From assembly GCF_019458805.1 (NCBI RefSeq), contig NZ_JAIBOA010000006.1, forward strand, positions 1 through 64,000: a DNA stretch of 64,000 bases. The letters run 5' to 3'. This document shows positions 49,077 through 58,032 of this stretch, piece after piece. The DNA comes from Actinomadura parmotrematis. GTDB lineage: Bacteria; Actinomycetota; Actinomycetes; Streptosporangiales; Streptosporangiaceae. Every line of letters begins with the position of its first letter. Positions within the stretch are counted from its first letter, which is position 1. The translations under genes were made by a program, and so were the position numbers. The notes beneath the pieces were generated by a model, which ran no database searches, had not been told where the DNA came from, and saw nothing but the letters and a program-made list of their open reading frames with translations.

Positions 49077-49179
49077 GATGACCACCTGGTCGCCCCACGT
49101 CGACTTGCGGCGTGTTGGGCTATGGGAGCGCTCCCATAGCCCAACACGCCGCAAGTCGACGAGTGATGACCGGGCGGTC
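49077..49179. repeat. 103-bp structured element, copy B, with perfect 62-bp palindrome
   Basis: Box GATGACCACCTGGTC (49077-49091), 7-nt spacer, a perfect palindrome from 49099 to 49160 (31 + 31 bases, no unpaired loop, centre GGAGCGCTCC), GAGT, and box GATGACCGGGCGGTC (49165-49179). Each segment has the same length as in copy A (29760-29862). It lies 50 bases after the STAND ATPase gene. Confidence -1.
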
Positions 49180-49279
49180 GCGCCGGTGGGCGATCCTGCC
49201 GGGGCCGTTTACCGTCCGTCCCAGAGGGCACGCTGCTCACTCGCCCGGAACGATCATTCGTCGAGGGGAGAACGAGAAG

Positions 49280-49450
49280 ATGACGCACGAGACCAGGAGC
49301 GCCACCGCCACGGTTCCCGCGCCGCCGCAGCCCGGGGCGCCGCAGCCGGGGCCGCCGCTCGACCCGATACCCGGCCCGACGACGCCGCGCCCCGATCCGC
49401 CCGGCCCCGTCCCGCCGTCCGAGCCCGACCCGGCTCCCGAACCGGTCTGA
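49280..49450 (+). CDS. Small proline-rich protein
   Basis: A 56-residue protein, about 40 percent proline (PPQPGAPQPGPPLDPIPGP, PSEPDPAPEPV), acidic at the end, with no signal peptide or membrane segment. Such a sequence would be disordered and could be a ligand for SH3-like or GYF-like domains; no function can be assigned. A purine-rich GGGGAGAACGAGAAG precedes the ATG, and a 36-bp perfect palindromic terminator follows immediately, which supports it being a real short transcript. Confidence -1.
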   Translation: MTHETRSATATVPAPPQPGAPQPGPPLDPIPGPTTPRPDPPGPVPPSEPDPAPEPV

Positions 49451-49454
49451 GACG

Positions 49455-49490
49455 ACGGGTGCCGCCGTCCGCGCGGACGGCGGCACCCGT
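49455..49490. terminator. Terminator, 18-bp perfect stem
   Basis: The first half ACGGGTGCCGCCGTCCGC (49455-49472) is followed directly by its reverse complement (49473-49490), then TCGGCTCT. It ends the proline-rich gene just before nth. Confidence -1.
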
Positions 49491-49509
49491 TCGGCTCTAA
49501 CCTGGCGAC

Positions 49510-50250
49510 ATGGCGAGGGAACCGAGTGCGGCGGCGCGGGCGCGCAAGTTCAGGAACGAGACACCGCTCGGGCGGGTCCGCAGGGCCCGCAAGATCGATC
49601 GGATCCTGGCCGGGACCTATCCGGACGCGCACGCCGAGCTGAACTTCGACGGCCCCTTCCAGCTCCTCGTCGCGACCGTGCTGTCCGCGCAGACCACCGA
49701 CAAGCGCGTCAACCAGACGACCCCCGAGCTGTTCGCCGAGTACCCGACGCCCGACGACCTCGCCGCCGCCGATCCCGAGGACGTCGAGGCGATCCTGCGG
49801 CCCGTCGGGTTCTTCCGCGCCAAGACGAAATCGGTGATGGGCCTGTCGGCGGCGCTCCGCGACCGCTTCGGCGGCGAGGTCCCCGGCCGGCTGGAGGACC
49901 TGGTGACGCTGCCCGGCGTCGGCCGCAAGACCGCCAACGTCGTCCTCGGCAACGCCTTCGGCGTGCCGGGCATCACCGTCGACACCCACTTCGGGCGGCT
50001 CGCCCGCCGCTTCGGGTGGACCGAGGAGACCGACCCGGTGAAGGTCGAGCAGGTCGTCGCCGCGATGTTCCCGCCGCGCGACTGGACGATGCTGTCGCAC
50101 CGCCTGATCTGGCACGGGCGCCGCATCTGCCACGCGCAGCGGCCCGCCTGCGGCGCCTGCCCGGTCGCCGACCTCTGCCCGTCCTACGGCACCGGCCCGA
50201 TCGAGGCGAAGGCGGCGGCGAAGCTGGTCCGGGACCGCTCGTTCGCATGA
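49510..50250 (+). CDS. nth: Endonuclease III (DNA glycosylase/AP lyase)
   Basis: A 246-residue base-excision repair enzyme. The helix-hairpin-helix is [16 protein letters not shown] with the catalytic lysine in RKTA, the catalytic aspartate is in [10 protein letters not shown], and the iron-sulfur cluster cysteines follow C-x6-C-x2-C-x5-C in [17 protein letters not shown]. It removes oxidised pyrimidines. About 25 extra residues precede the domain. The ATG at 49510 is six bases after TAACCT with no ribosome site (leaderless). It sits next to the Nudix and MarP genes, as in Streptomyces and Mycobacterium. Confidence -1.
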   Translation: MAREPSAAARARKFRNETPLGRVRRARKIDRILAGTYPDAHAELNFDGPFQLLVATVLSAQTTDKRVNQTTPELFAEYPTPDDLAAADPEDVEAILRPVGFFRAKTKSVMGLSAALRDRFGGEVPGRLEDLVTLPGVGRKTANVVLGNAFGVPGITVDTHFGRLARRFGWTEETDPVKVEQVVAAMFPPRDWTMLSHRLIWHGRRICHAQRPACGACPVADLCPSYGTGPIEAKAAAKLVRDRSFA

Positions 50251-50312
50251 GGGGCCGCGGCGGGAAAGGCGGTGGCGGGAAGGAACGGGACGCCGGGGGA
50301 GTTGGCAGAGAC

Positions 50313-50975
50313 GTGACTCCGACCCCCAGCGCGCCGCCCGCGTGGCTCGACCGGTTCCGCGCCGAGGCGCCCCGCCTGGAGGCGCCCCCGCTCCTCGCGC
50401 CGCCGGCCGGCGCGGGCCGTCCCGCCGCCGTGCTGATCCTGTTCGGCGAGGGCCCCGGCGGCCCCGACGTCCTGCTCACCGAGCGGGCCGCGACGCTGAC
50501 CAAGCACGCCGGCCAGCCCGCCTTCCCCGGCGGCCGCATCGACCCCGGCGACGACGGCCCGGTCGGCGCGGCGCTGCGCGAGGCGTGGGAGGAGACCGGC
50601 GTCCTCGCGGACGGCGTGCAGGTCCTCTGCGAGCTGCCCGAGCTGTACCTGAGCCGCAGCGAGCACCGGGTGACCCCCGTCGCCGCCTGGTGGCGCGAGC
50701 CGTCGGAGATCGCGCCCGGCCATCCCGGCGAGGTCGCCACCGTCGCCCGGGTGCCGATCGCCGAGCTGGCCGATCCCGCCCACCGGCTCGTCGTGCGGCA
50801 CCCGTCCGGGCTGAGGCTCGGCCCGGCGTTCCGCGCCGGCGGGATGCTGGTGTGGGGCTTCACCGCGATGCTGCTCACCGAGGTCCTCGACCTCGGCGGC
50901 TGGTCGCGGCCCTGGGACACCGAGCGGATCGAGGACCTGCCGCCCGACGTCCTGGACCTCGCGGCCCGCGGCTGA
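50313..50975 (+). CDS. Nudix hydrolase (CoA pyrophosphatase-like)
   Basis: A 220-residue protein. The motif FPGGRIDPGDDGPVGAALREAWEETGVL is a Nudix box with D in place of the first E, then the CoA-group stretch LPELYLSRSEHRVTPVAAWW. The likely reaction is cleavage of CoA or a nucleotide diphosphate. The frame is open from an ATG at 50247 that overlaps the nth stop (ATGA). Codons 50250-50312 use AGA, GTT, GGT, GGA and AAA unlike any neighbour, so I place the start at GTG 50313, behind GGGGGAG. Coupling from nth remains possible. Confidence -1.
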   Translation: MTPTPSAPPAWLDRFRAEAPRLEAPPLLAPPAGAGRPAAVLILFGEGPGGPDVLLTERAATLTKHAGQPAFPGGRIDPGDDGPVGAALREAWEETGVLADGVQVLCELPELYLSRSEHRVTPVAAWWREPSEIAPGHPGEVATVARVPIAELADPAHRLVVRHPSGLRLGPAFRAGGMLVWGFTAMLLTEVLDLGGWSRPWDTERIEDLPPDVLDLAARG

Positions 50976-51102
50976 CCGGCCGCGCCCGGCCCCGCAAGGC
51001 CCCGCGCCGTCCCGCGGGTAGTCCTCCGCGGCTACCCGGATCGGCCCAATCCGGTACAGCGAGGGGACGTGAACCGGGCGTCGCGCCCTATACGGTGAAG
51101 CG

Positions 51103-52299
51103 GTGCTGGGCGACCACCTTCTCGACCTCATCCTGCTCGTTCTCGTCGTGCTGTTCGCGGTGTCGGGCTACCGGCAGGGCTTCATCGTCAGCCTGCTGAG
51201 CTTCGCGGGCTTCGTCGGCGGCGGCGTCATCGGCGTCCTCATCGCCCCGCCGATCGCCGAGGCGACGGTGAGCGGCACCGCCCAGCAGGCGCTGCTCGCC
51301 ATCGTGATCGCGTTTCTGGCGGCGACGCTCGGCCAGCTCATCGCCTCCTCGGTCGGCGCGGTGCTGCGCAACCGGGTGACCGGCCTGAACGCGCGGTCGG
51401 TGGACGCGGCGGGCGGCGCCGTGGTGAGCTCGGTGTCGCTGCTGACGGTCGCCTGGTTCTTCGGGTCGCTGGTCGCCGACTCCGACATCCGGGTGGTGCA
51501 CACCCAGGTGCGGTCCTCGTCGATCATCAAGGGCATCAACGACGTGATGCCGTCGGAGGCGCAGGGCTGGTTCTCCTCGTTCCGGGTGTTCGTCCGCAAC
51601 AGCGAGTTCCCGCAGGTGTTCAACGGCCTCGGCGGCGAGTCGTTCACCGAGGTGCCGCCGCCCGACGACGCCATCCTGAAGACGCCCCGGCTGCGCGCCG
51701 CGGAGAAGAGCATCGTCAAGATCACCAGCGTGGCGTCCGGGTGCGAGCGCCGCATCGAGGGCACCGGGTTCGTCTTCGCGCCCCAGCACGTCATGACGAA
51801 CGCGCACGTCGTGGCGGGCGCCGACGACGCCTCCAGCGTCCAGCTGATGAACGGCAGCAAGATCAAGGGGCATGTCGTCCTGTACGACCCGAAGCGGGAC
51901 GTCGCGGTGCTGTACGTGCCGAGCCTGAAGGCCGCGCCGCTGAAGTTCGCCGGGACGGCGCGGGTCCGCGACGACGCCATCATCGCCGGGTTCCCGAAGG
52001 ACAAGCCGTTCACCGCGCTCGCCGCCCGCATCCGCGCGATGCAGACGGCGCGCGGCCAGGACATCTACCACAGCGGCGAGGTCAACCGCGAGATCTACGC
52101 CCTGCGCGGCAAGGTCGAGCCCGGCAACTCCGGCGGCCCGCTGCTGTCCACCGAGGGCAGCGTGTACGGCGTCATCTTCGCCGCCGCGCTGGACGCCGAC
52201 TCCACCGGTTACGCGCTGACCGCCGGCGAGGTGGCGTCCGACGCGCGCGCGGGCGCGGACTCCACCGCCCCCGTCGACACGGGCGCCTGCTCCGACTAG
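51103..52299 (+). CDS. marP: Membrane-bound serine protease MarP
   Basis: A 398-residue protein. An N-terminal CvpA-like domain of four membrane helices (residues 1-125) is followed by a chymotrypsin-fold protease. The triad is H235 (TNAHVV), D266 (KRDVAVL) and S343 (PGNSGGPL). Cysteines C214 and C396 match the disulfide that activates M. tuberculosis MarP, whose numbering is almost identical. MarP is needed for acid resistance and cleaves the peptidoglycan hydrolase RipA. The GTG at 51103 follows CTATAC at a distance of about nine bases. The position next to nth and the Nudix gene is conserved. Confidence -1.
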   Translation: MLGDHLLDLILLVLVVLFAVSGYRQGFIVSLLSFAGFVGGGVIGVLIAPPIAEATVSGTAQQALLAIVIAFLAATLGQLIASSVGAVLRNRVTGLNARSVDAAGGAVVSSVSLLTVAWFFGSLVADSDIRVVHTQVRSSSIIKGINDVMPSEAQGWFSSFRVFVRNSEFPQVFNGLGGESFTEVPPPDDAILKTPRLRAAEKSIVKITSVASGCERRIEGTGFVFAPQHVMTNAHVVAGADDASSVQLMNGSKIKGHVVLYDPKRDVAVLYVPSLKAAPLKFAGTARVRDDAIIAGFPKDKPFTALAARIRAMQTARGQDIYHSGEVNREIYALRGKVEPGNSGGPLLSTEGSVYGVIFAAALDADSTGYALTAGEVASDARAGADSTAPVDTGACSD

Positions 52300-52308
52300 C
52301 CCGCGGCC

Positions 52309-52770
52309 CTATACGAGGCGGATCGTTCCGGACGCGTCCGGACGGTCGCGCAGCGCGCGCGCAGCCCGCACCACGCCCACCACGTCGATGCCGTAAGGCG
52401 GGTCGGCCTCGTATGCGGCGAGGTTGCCGGCGGCGCGGTCCAGCAGCGCGCGTGCGCCCCGCTCGTTGCCGCGCCGCAGATGGGTGAGGCCCACGGCGAC
52501 CTGCGCCAGGGACCGCCACAGCTCCCGCTCCGAGTCGGGAGCGGCCTTCCACACGGCCTCCAGCACCTCGTGGGCGTGGAAGGGACGGTCCTCGTCCAGC
52601 AGCCGCTGCGCCTCCGCCAAGCCCTGCTCGGGAGTCAGGTCGAGGTCGTCGGGCATCGTCGGGACGCCCTCGGCGCCGTGCGGCAGCGGGCGTCCGTAGG
52701 CGTCGCGGGGACGGGCGTTGCGCGCGCGCCCCGCCGCGTCCCGATCGCGTCCGCCGCCGTCGCCGGGCAC
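52309..52770 (-). CDS. DUF309 family protein
   Basis: A 153-residue protein of DUF309. The conserved lead RDRDAAGRARNARPRDAYGRPLP is followed by the helical core EAQRLLDEDRPFHAHEVLEAVWKAAPDSERELWRSLAQVAVGLTHLRRGN with the histidine-rich HAHEV motif. Function is unknown; the HAHE pattern suggests a metal site. The lead peptide is conserved in the family, so ATG 52770 is the likely start. It follows the hydrolase gene by one base on the same strand, so the two form an operon. Confidence -1.
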   Translation of the reverse strand: MPGDGGGRDRDAAGRARNARPRDAYGRPLPHGAEGVPTMPDDLDLTPEQGLAEAQRLLDEDRPFHAHEVLEAVWKAAPDSERELWRSLAQVAVGLTHLRRGNERGARALLDRAAGNLAAYEADPPYGIDVVGVVRAARALRDRPDASGTIRLV

Positions 52771-52771
52771 G

Positions 52772-53695
52772 TCAGAGCTCGGGCTCGGGGTCGGCCAGCC
52801 AGCCGAGGAGCCGCTCGTCGAAGTCCTTCGGCTGCTCCTGGTGCGGGAAGTGCCCGGCGCCCTCGATCAGCTTCCAGCGGTAGGGCGCGGCCACGTACCG
52901 GCCCGACCCCTGGGCGCTGGCGGGCAGCGTGCAGGGGTCCAGCGCGCCGTGCAGCTGGAGCGTCGGGACCTGGATCGGCTCGCGCATCCGGTGCGCGTAG
53001 CGGATGCCGTCGGGGCGCGGCCCGGACCGGACCAGCCAGCGGTGGTACTCCATCGCCGAGTGCGCGACGCCGGGCAGCCGCGCGGCCCGGCGGACCGTCC
53101 GCTCGGTCTCGCCGTCCGGCCATCCGGGCGCGCCCCACTCGTGCAGCAGCCGCCCGACGAACGCGGCGTCGTCGCGGACGAACCGCCGCTCGGGCCACAT
53201 CGGCACCTGGAACCCGGCGGTGTGCCGGGACGCCCAGCCCTGCCGGAACGGGGAGGCGCGGACGGCCTGCCGCAGCCGCAGCGGGTGCGGCGCCGACACG
53301 ACGCCGATCCGCTGGACGACCTTCGGGTGGTACACGGCCATCGTCCAGGCGACGAGGCCGCCCCAGTCATGACCGACGACGACGGCGTTGGCCTCCCCGA
53401 GCGCGCGCACGAGGCCCGCCGCGTCCGAGGCGCCCGTCACCAGGTCGTAGCCGCGCTGCGGTTTGTCGCTGCCGCCGAAACCGCGCAGGTCGACCGCCGC
53501 CGCGCGGAACCCCGCCTCGGCCAGCGAGACGAGCTGGTGGTGCCAGGACCACCAGAACTGCGGGAAGCCGTGCAGCAGCAGCACGAGCGGCCCGTCCCCG
53601 GCCTCGGCTATATGGAACCGGGTGCCGCCGGCGCTGACCGTGCGGTGCTTCCACGGGCCGCCGATCTCGACGGCGGCCGCGTCGTACCCGGCCAT
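52772..53695 (-). CDS. Alpha/beta hydrolase, epoxide-hydrolase-like
   Basis: A 307-residue enzyme. The oxyanion motif is HGFP at 42-45, the nucleophile is Asp110 in VVGHDWGG (as in epoxide hydrolases and haloalkane dehalogenases), and the base is the histidine in EGAGHFPHQE. A helical lid lies between. The HGFPQFWWSWHHQL signature is typical of soluble epoxide hydrolases. Natural substrate unknown. It is followed one base later by DUF309 and preceded four bases earlier by the holin-like gene, all on the minus strand, so three genes are likely co-transcribed. Confidence -1.
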   Translation of the reverse strand: MAGYDAAAVEIGGPWKHRTVSAGGTRFHIAEAGDGPLVLLLHGFPQFWWSWHHQLVSLAEAGFRAAAVDLRGFGGSDKPQRGYDLVTGASDAAGLVRALGEANAVVVGHDWGGLVAWTMAVYHPKVVQRIGVVSAPHPLRLRQAVRASPFRQGWASRHTAGFQVPMWPERRFVRDDAAFVGRLLHEWGAPGWPDGETERTVRRAARLPGVAHSAMEYHRWLVRSGPRPDGIRYAHRMREPIQVPTLQLHGALDPCTLPASAQGSGRYVAAPYRWKLIEGAGHFPHQEQPKDFDERLLGWLADPEPEL

Positions 53696-53699
53696 CCCG

Positions 53700-54134
53700 T
53701 CACTCCGTGAGGACGGGGGTGTCGTCCTGGTCGCGGCGGGGCCGCAGCGCGGCGAAGTCGTCCTTGAGCGTCCGGCGGGTGCGCTTGGCGCCCTCGATCT
53801 TGCGGATCCGCCAGTAGCCGATCGCGATCAGCGCGGCGGCGAGCAGCGCGTAGACGGCCGCGACGATGAGGAACGCCGCCCAGTTCCAGATCCCGAGCGC
53901 GGTCAGCCCGTAGGCGAACGCGATGGACAGCAGGATGACGATCAGGCCGCCGATCAGCCCGGCCACCGCGAACATCACGCCGCCGAGCGCGGCCTTCTTG
54001 GCGTCGTCCTTCAGCTCCAGCTTCGCCAGGTCGATCTCCGCCCTGACCAGGCTGGACACGCTGCTGGACGCCAGCGCCACCAGCTCGCCGAGCGACTTCT
54101 CCCCGGCGGGGTCGTCCGGCAGTGCCTCCGACAT
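53700..54134 (-). CDS. Phage-holin-family membrane protein (actinobacterial holin-X type)
   Basis: A 144-residue protein. It has a helical amphipathic start (SLGELVALASSSVSSLVRAEIDLAKLELKDDAKKA), two strong membrane helices (VMFAVAGLIGGLIVILLSIAFAYGL and FLIVAAVYALLAAALIAIGYW) and a basic tail. This is the chromosomal holin superfamily III pattern of actinomycetes, not a prophage gene; its function is unknown. I chose ATG 54134 because AGGAGAGGGTGAG stands directly upstream and codons before it are not GC3-biased. Confidence -1.
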   Translation of the reverse strand: MSEALPDDPAGEKSLGELVALASSSVSSLVRAEIDLAKLELKDDAKKAALGGVMFAVAGLIGGLIVILLSIAFAYGLTALGIWNWAAFLIVAAVYALLAAALIAIGYWRIRKIEGAKRTRRTLKDDFAALRPRRDQDDTPVLTE

Positions 54135-54319
54135 CTCACCCTCTCCTTCCGTGCGCCCGGCCCCCATGACCGCTGCGGTCACTCTCTCGAATTGTTCGGG
54201 GTCGGTATAGGCCAAACCGCCGATCAGCAGTGAAACGGTCGATCTGCCGCCTACGGCGGCGCCCGCCGAACCTATCGGCCGCCGCTCCGATGATCCCTTA
54301 CGAGGGTGCCGGCGGACGC

Positions 54320-54355
54320 GCGCGGGGGTCCGGCCGGGCGGCCGGACCCCCGCGC
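54320..54355. terminator. acsA terminator, 16-bp stem
   Basis: GCGCGGGGGTCCGGCC (54320-54335), loop GGGC and its perfect complement (54340-54355), 16 bases beyond the acsA stop. Confidence -1.
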
Positions 54356-54371
54356 GGGCGGTGCGTGCGGA

Positions 54372-56342
54372 TCAGTCCTCGGGCTTGGCGCTCGCCTGCT
54401 TCTGCGAGATCAGGTCCATGACGGTGCTGTCGGCGAGCGTGGTGACGTCGCCGATGCCGCGGTTCTCGGCGACGTCCCGCAGCAGCCGCCGCATGATCTT
54501 GCCGGAGCGGGTCTTCGGCAGCTCCGGCACGATCATGATCTGGCGGGGCTTGGCGATCGGCCCGAGCGAGTGCGCGACGTGGTTCCGCAGCTCCGCCGCG
54601 AAGTCGTCGCCCTCGACCTCCTCGCCGGCGCTGCCGCGCGGGATGACGAACGCCACGATCGCCTGCCCCGTCACCGGGTCGGTGGCGCCGACGACGGCCG
54701 ACTCGGCGACCTTGGGGTGCGACACGAGCGCCGACTCGACCTCGGTGGTGGAGATGTTGTGGCCCGACACCAGCATCACGTCGTCGACGCGGCCGAGCAG
54801 CCAGATGTCGCCGTCCTCGTCCCTCTTCGCGCCGTCGCCCGCGAAGTACACGCCGGGGAAGCGCGACCAGTACGTCTTCACGAACCGCTCGTCGTCGCCC
54901 CATACGGTGCGCAGCATCGACGGCCACGGCTCCTTCAGCACCAGGAAGCCGCCGCCGCCGTTCGGCACGGGCGCGCCCTGGTCGTCGACGACGTCGGCGA
55001 CGATGCCCGGCAGCGGCTTCATGGCCGCGCCCGGCTTGCCGGCGGTGACGCCCGGCAGCGGGCTGATCATGATGGCGCCGGTCTCGGTCTGCCACCAGGT
55101 GTCCACGACGGGGGTGCGGCCCGCGCCGATGTGCTCGCGGTACCAGACGTAGGCCTCGGGGTTGATCGGCTCGCCGACGCTGCCGAGCAGCCGCAGCGAC
55201 GACAGGTCGCTGCGCGCCGGGATGTCGTCGCCCCACTTCATGAACGTGCGGATCGCGGTCGGCGCGGTGTAGAAGAGCGTCACCCCGTACCGCTCGATGA
55301 TCTCCCACCAGCGGCCCTGGTGCGGGGTGTCGGGGGTGCCCTCGTACAGGACGCTGGTCGCGCCGTTGGCGAGCGGCCCGTACACGATGTAGGAGTGCCC
55401 GGTCACCCAGCCGATATCGGCCGAGCACCAGTACACGTCGGTCTCGGGCTTCAGGTCGAACACCGCGTGGTGGGTGTAGGCGGTCTGCGTCAGGTAGCCG
55501 CCGGTGGTGTGCAGGATGCCCTTCGGCTTCCCCGTCGTCCCCGACGTGTACAGGATGTAGAGGGGGTGCTCGGCGTCGTGCGGCTGCGCGGCGTGCTCCT
55601 CGCTCTGCCGCTCGACGACGTCCTCCCACCACACGTCGCGGTCGTGCCGGGCGACGTCCTCGCCGGTCCGCCGCACCACCAGGACGTGCTCGACGCTCGG
55701 CGTCCGCTCGACGGCGGCGTCCACCGTCGGCTTCAGCGCGGACGGCTTGCCGCGCCGGTAGCCGCCGTCGGCGGTGATGACGAGCTTGGCCTGCGCGTCG
55801 TCGATGCGGGTGCGCAGCGCCTCCGCGGAGAACCCGCCGAACACCACCGAGTGGGTCGCGCCGATCCGCGCGCACGCCAGCATCGAGATCGGCAGCTCGG
55901 GGATCATCGGCAGGTAGATGGCGACCCGGTCGCCCTTCTCCACACCCAGCTCCACCAGCGCGTTCGCGGCCTTGGCCACCTCGCGCTGCAGCTCGGCGTA
56001 GGTGATGGTGCGGGTGTCGCCCGGCTCGCCCTCCCAGTGGTAGGCCACGCGCGCGCCGAGGCCCGCCTCGACGTGCCGGTCCACGCAGTTGTAGGCCACG
56101 TTCAGCTCGCCGCCCACGAACCACTTCGCGAACGGCGGGTCGCTCCAGTCCAGCACCTCGTCCCAGGGCTTGGACCACTCCAGCCGCTCCGCCTGCTCCG
56201 CCCAGAAGCCCAGCCGGTCCGCGGACGCCTGCTCGTACGCCGCCGCGGTGACGTTCGCGGACTCTGCGAGTTCGGCCGGCGGGGGGAAACGCCGCGCCTC
56301 CTTGAGGAGGTTCGACAGTGTCTCTTGGCTCTTCTCGCTCAT
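54372..56342 (-). CDS. acsA: Acetyl-CoA synthetase
   Basis: A 656-residue AMP-forming ligase making acetyl-CoA from acetate. Motifs: the P-loop-like [11 protein letters not shown], the acetate-pocket [20 protein letters not shown] with tryptophan, TWWQTETG, the hinge around [19 protein letters not shown], and the C-terminal regulatory lysine in [14 protein letters not shown], which is the site of reversible acetylation in this family. The length is normal. ATG 56342 ([10 protein letters not shown]) is the family start. A divergent degenerate Fic gene lies 265 bp away. Confidence -1.
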   Translation of the reverse strand: MSEKSQETLSNLLKEARRFPPPAELAESANVTAAAYEQASADRLGFWAEQAERLEWSKPWDEVLDWSDPPFAKWFVGGELNVAYNCVDRHVEAGLGARVAYHWEGEPGDTRTITYAELQREVAKAANALVELGVEKGDRVAIYLPMIPELPISMLACARIGATHSVVFGGFSAEALRTRIDDAQAKLVITADGGYRRGKPSALKPTVDAAVERTPSVEHVLVVRRTGEDVARHDRDVWWEDVVERQSEEHAAQPHDAEHPLYILYTSGTTGKPKGILHTTGGYLTQTAYTHHAVFDLKPETDVYWCSADIGWVTGHSYIVYGPLANGATSVLYEGTPDTPHQGRWWEIIERYGVTLFYTAPTAIRTFMKWGDDIPARSDLSSLRLLGSVGEPINPEAYVWYREHIGAGRTPVVDTWWQTETGAIMISPLPGVTAGKPGAAMKPLPGIVADVVDDQGAPVPNGGGGFLVLKEPWPSMLRTVWGDDERFVKTYWSRFPGVYFAGDGAKRDEDGDIWLLGRVDDVMLVSGHNISTTEVESALVSHPKVAESAVVGATDPVTGQAIVAFVIPRGSAGEEVEGDDFAAELRNHVAHSLGPIAKPRQIMIVPELPKTRSGKIMRRLLRDVAENRGIGDVTTLADSTVMDLISQKQASAKPED

Positions 56343-56607
56343 GCGTACTCCTCGCTCAACACAACATGAAGCCCGGAGCCCACTCCACCAAGGGATCCGC
56401 CCGCGGACAAGCGGGCCCTCGCGCGGCCGGGCGGGGGATGCCGGGCGCTCCACACTTCCGAACGGATGCTATGTGATGCCCGACACAGCGGGCCTTCCCA
56501 GGTCGGACCCCGCGGAATCCGCCCCGCCCGGGTTACGGGGCCATCTCCGTTTCGGGGGTTGTCGCCCCGGGACGCGAGCGGTAGAAGCGACCGCATAAAG
56601 TTCGGCC

Positions 56608-57399
56608 GTGACCGATGCCCTTGCTTCTGTAGCGGACCTGCCCGGAGTGGCCGACGCCGTCGCCGACGCGCGCAAGGCGGTGGACCGCCTGCTCGGCCAC
56701 CGCATCCTGCGCCGCCGCAGCGCCGACGTCTCCACCGAGTCGGCGCTGCGCGGCGCACGCGCGTCGGCCGTCCTGGAAGGCGCCTCGGTCACCCTGGACG
56801 AGCTGCGCACCACCGAGCACCCCACCGACCCGGCCGTGCAGGGCGCGCTGCGGGTGTCGGCCGAGCTCGGCTCCCTCAGCGAAACCTGGCGGCAGGCCCC
56901 CCGGCAGGTGCTGGCCCGCCTGCACGTCCTCGCCGCCGCCGACGCGGTGGACGCCGGGCCGCTCGGCCGCCCGCGCGAAGCGGGCACCGGCGTCGAGGAC
57001 GTCCTCGGACTGCCGGCGCCGCCGTCCCCCGAAGAGGTCGCCGGACGCCTGGACATGCTGTCGGAGCTGCTCGTCGCGCCGACGAAGGCGCCCGCGATCG
57101 TCACCGCCGCCGTCGTCCACGGCGAGCTGCTGACGCTGCGCCCCTTCGGCTGGGGCGACGGCATCGTCGCCCGCGCCGCGCAGCGCCTCACCCTCATCGC
57201 GCGCGGCCTCGACCCGAAGTCGCTGACCGCGCCCGAGACCGGACACCTGGAACTGTCGGAGCAGTACGCCGAGGCGATCCGCGGCTACGCCGCCGGCACT
57301 CCCGAGGGCGTCGCGGCCTGGGTGCGGCACTGCGCCGCCGCCACCGCCGCCGCGGCCCGCGACTCGCAGGCGATCTGCGAAGCCCTGATGCGCGGCTGA
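56608..57399 (+). CDS. Fic-family protein with degenerate active site
   Basis: A 263-residue helical protein. The Fic_N-like helix contains ASAVLEGASVT (compare SxxIEG). The Fic core has VVHGELLTLRPFGWGDGIVARAA where active Fic enzymes have HPFxxGNGRxxR; here the catalytic His is Arg, the Asn is Asp and the phosphate-binding Gly-Arg is changed to Gly-Ile, with the last R kept as VARAA. It probably cannot AMPylate and may be a binding or regulatory pseudo-Fic. GTG 56608 has TAAAGT six bases upstream (leaderless). It is divergent from acsA, an order conserved in actinomycetes. Confidence -1.
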   Translation: MTDALASVADLPGVADAVADARKAVDRLLGHRILRRRSADVSTESALRGARASAVLEGASVTLDELRTTEHPTDPAVQGALRVSAELGSLSETWRQAPRQVLARLHVLAAADAVDAGPLGRPREAGTGVEDVLGLPAPPSPEEVAGRLDMLSELLVAPTKAPAIVTAAVVHGELLTLRPFGWGDGIVARAAQRLTLIARGLDPKSLTAPETGHLELSEQYAEAIRGYAAGTPEGVAAWVRHCAAATAAAARDSQAICEALMRG

Positions 57400-57438
57400 C
57401 CGCCCCGCCCGTCGGACCCCTGCCGTAGCGTCGGCCCC

Positions 57439-58032
57439 ATGAGCACCCCGATCGAGACGACGATCCGCGCCGCCGACTGGGACTCGCGCGACCTGTCGGG
57501 CGAGGTCCACGAGGCCGTGGAGTTCGTGGACGTCGACATGACCGAGGCGACCGGGACGGGCGCGGCCTTCACCGGCTGCGCCTTCCGCGGCGTGCGCTTC
57601 AACGCCTCCGTCCACATCGACGCGGCGTTCGTGAACTGCACGTTCGTGCGCTGCAACTTCTTCGACGCGACCTTCACCGGCTGCAAGGTCGTCGGCGCCA
57701 CGTTCGACGCCTGCGCCCACGACCTGCTGAAGGTCTCCGGCGGCGACTGGTCCTTCGCCGACCTGCGCGGCGCCGACCTGCGCCGGGCCGCGTTCGAGAA
57801 CGTCCGGATGCGCGAGGCCGACCTCACCGGCGCCGACTGCGGCGGCGCCCGCTTCGCCCGCGTCGACCTGTCCGGCGCGCTGCTGCACGGCGCCCGCTTC
57901 GCCGGCACCGACCTGCGCGGCAGCGACCTCACCGCCTTCGACCCGCGCACCATGGAGCTGCGCGGAGCCGTGATCGACCCGCTCCAGTCCATCGTGCTGG
58001 CCACCGCCCTGGGCCTGGACGTCCGCGACTGA
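57439..58032 (+). CDS. Pentapeptide-repeat protein
   Basis: A 197-residue protein. Repeats of the A(D/N)LXX / F-centred kind run from about residue 40 to 180 (FTGCAFRGVRFNASVHIDAAF, DLRGADLRRAAFENVRMREADLTGADC, RVDLSGALLHGARFAGTDLRGSDLTAF), forming a right-handed quadrilateral helix. Some members of the family mimic DNA and protect gyrase; most have no known role. The ATG at 57439 is seven bases after TAGCGT with no ribosome site (leaderless). Confidence -1.
   Translation: MSTPIETTIRAADWDSRDLSGEVHEAVEFVDVDMTEATGTGAAFTGCAFRGVRFNASVHIDAAFVNCTFVRCNFFDATFTGCKVVGATFDACAHDLLKVSGGDWSFADLRGADLRRAAFENVRMREADLTGADCGGARFARVDLSGALLHGARFAGTDLRGSDLTAFDPRTMELRGAVIDPLQSIVLATALGLDVRD

Noticed and set aside
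53700..54134. Prophage remnant
   Set aside because: The holin-like gene is of the chromosomal actinobacterial type and has no phage genes around it.
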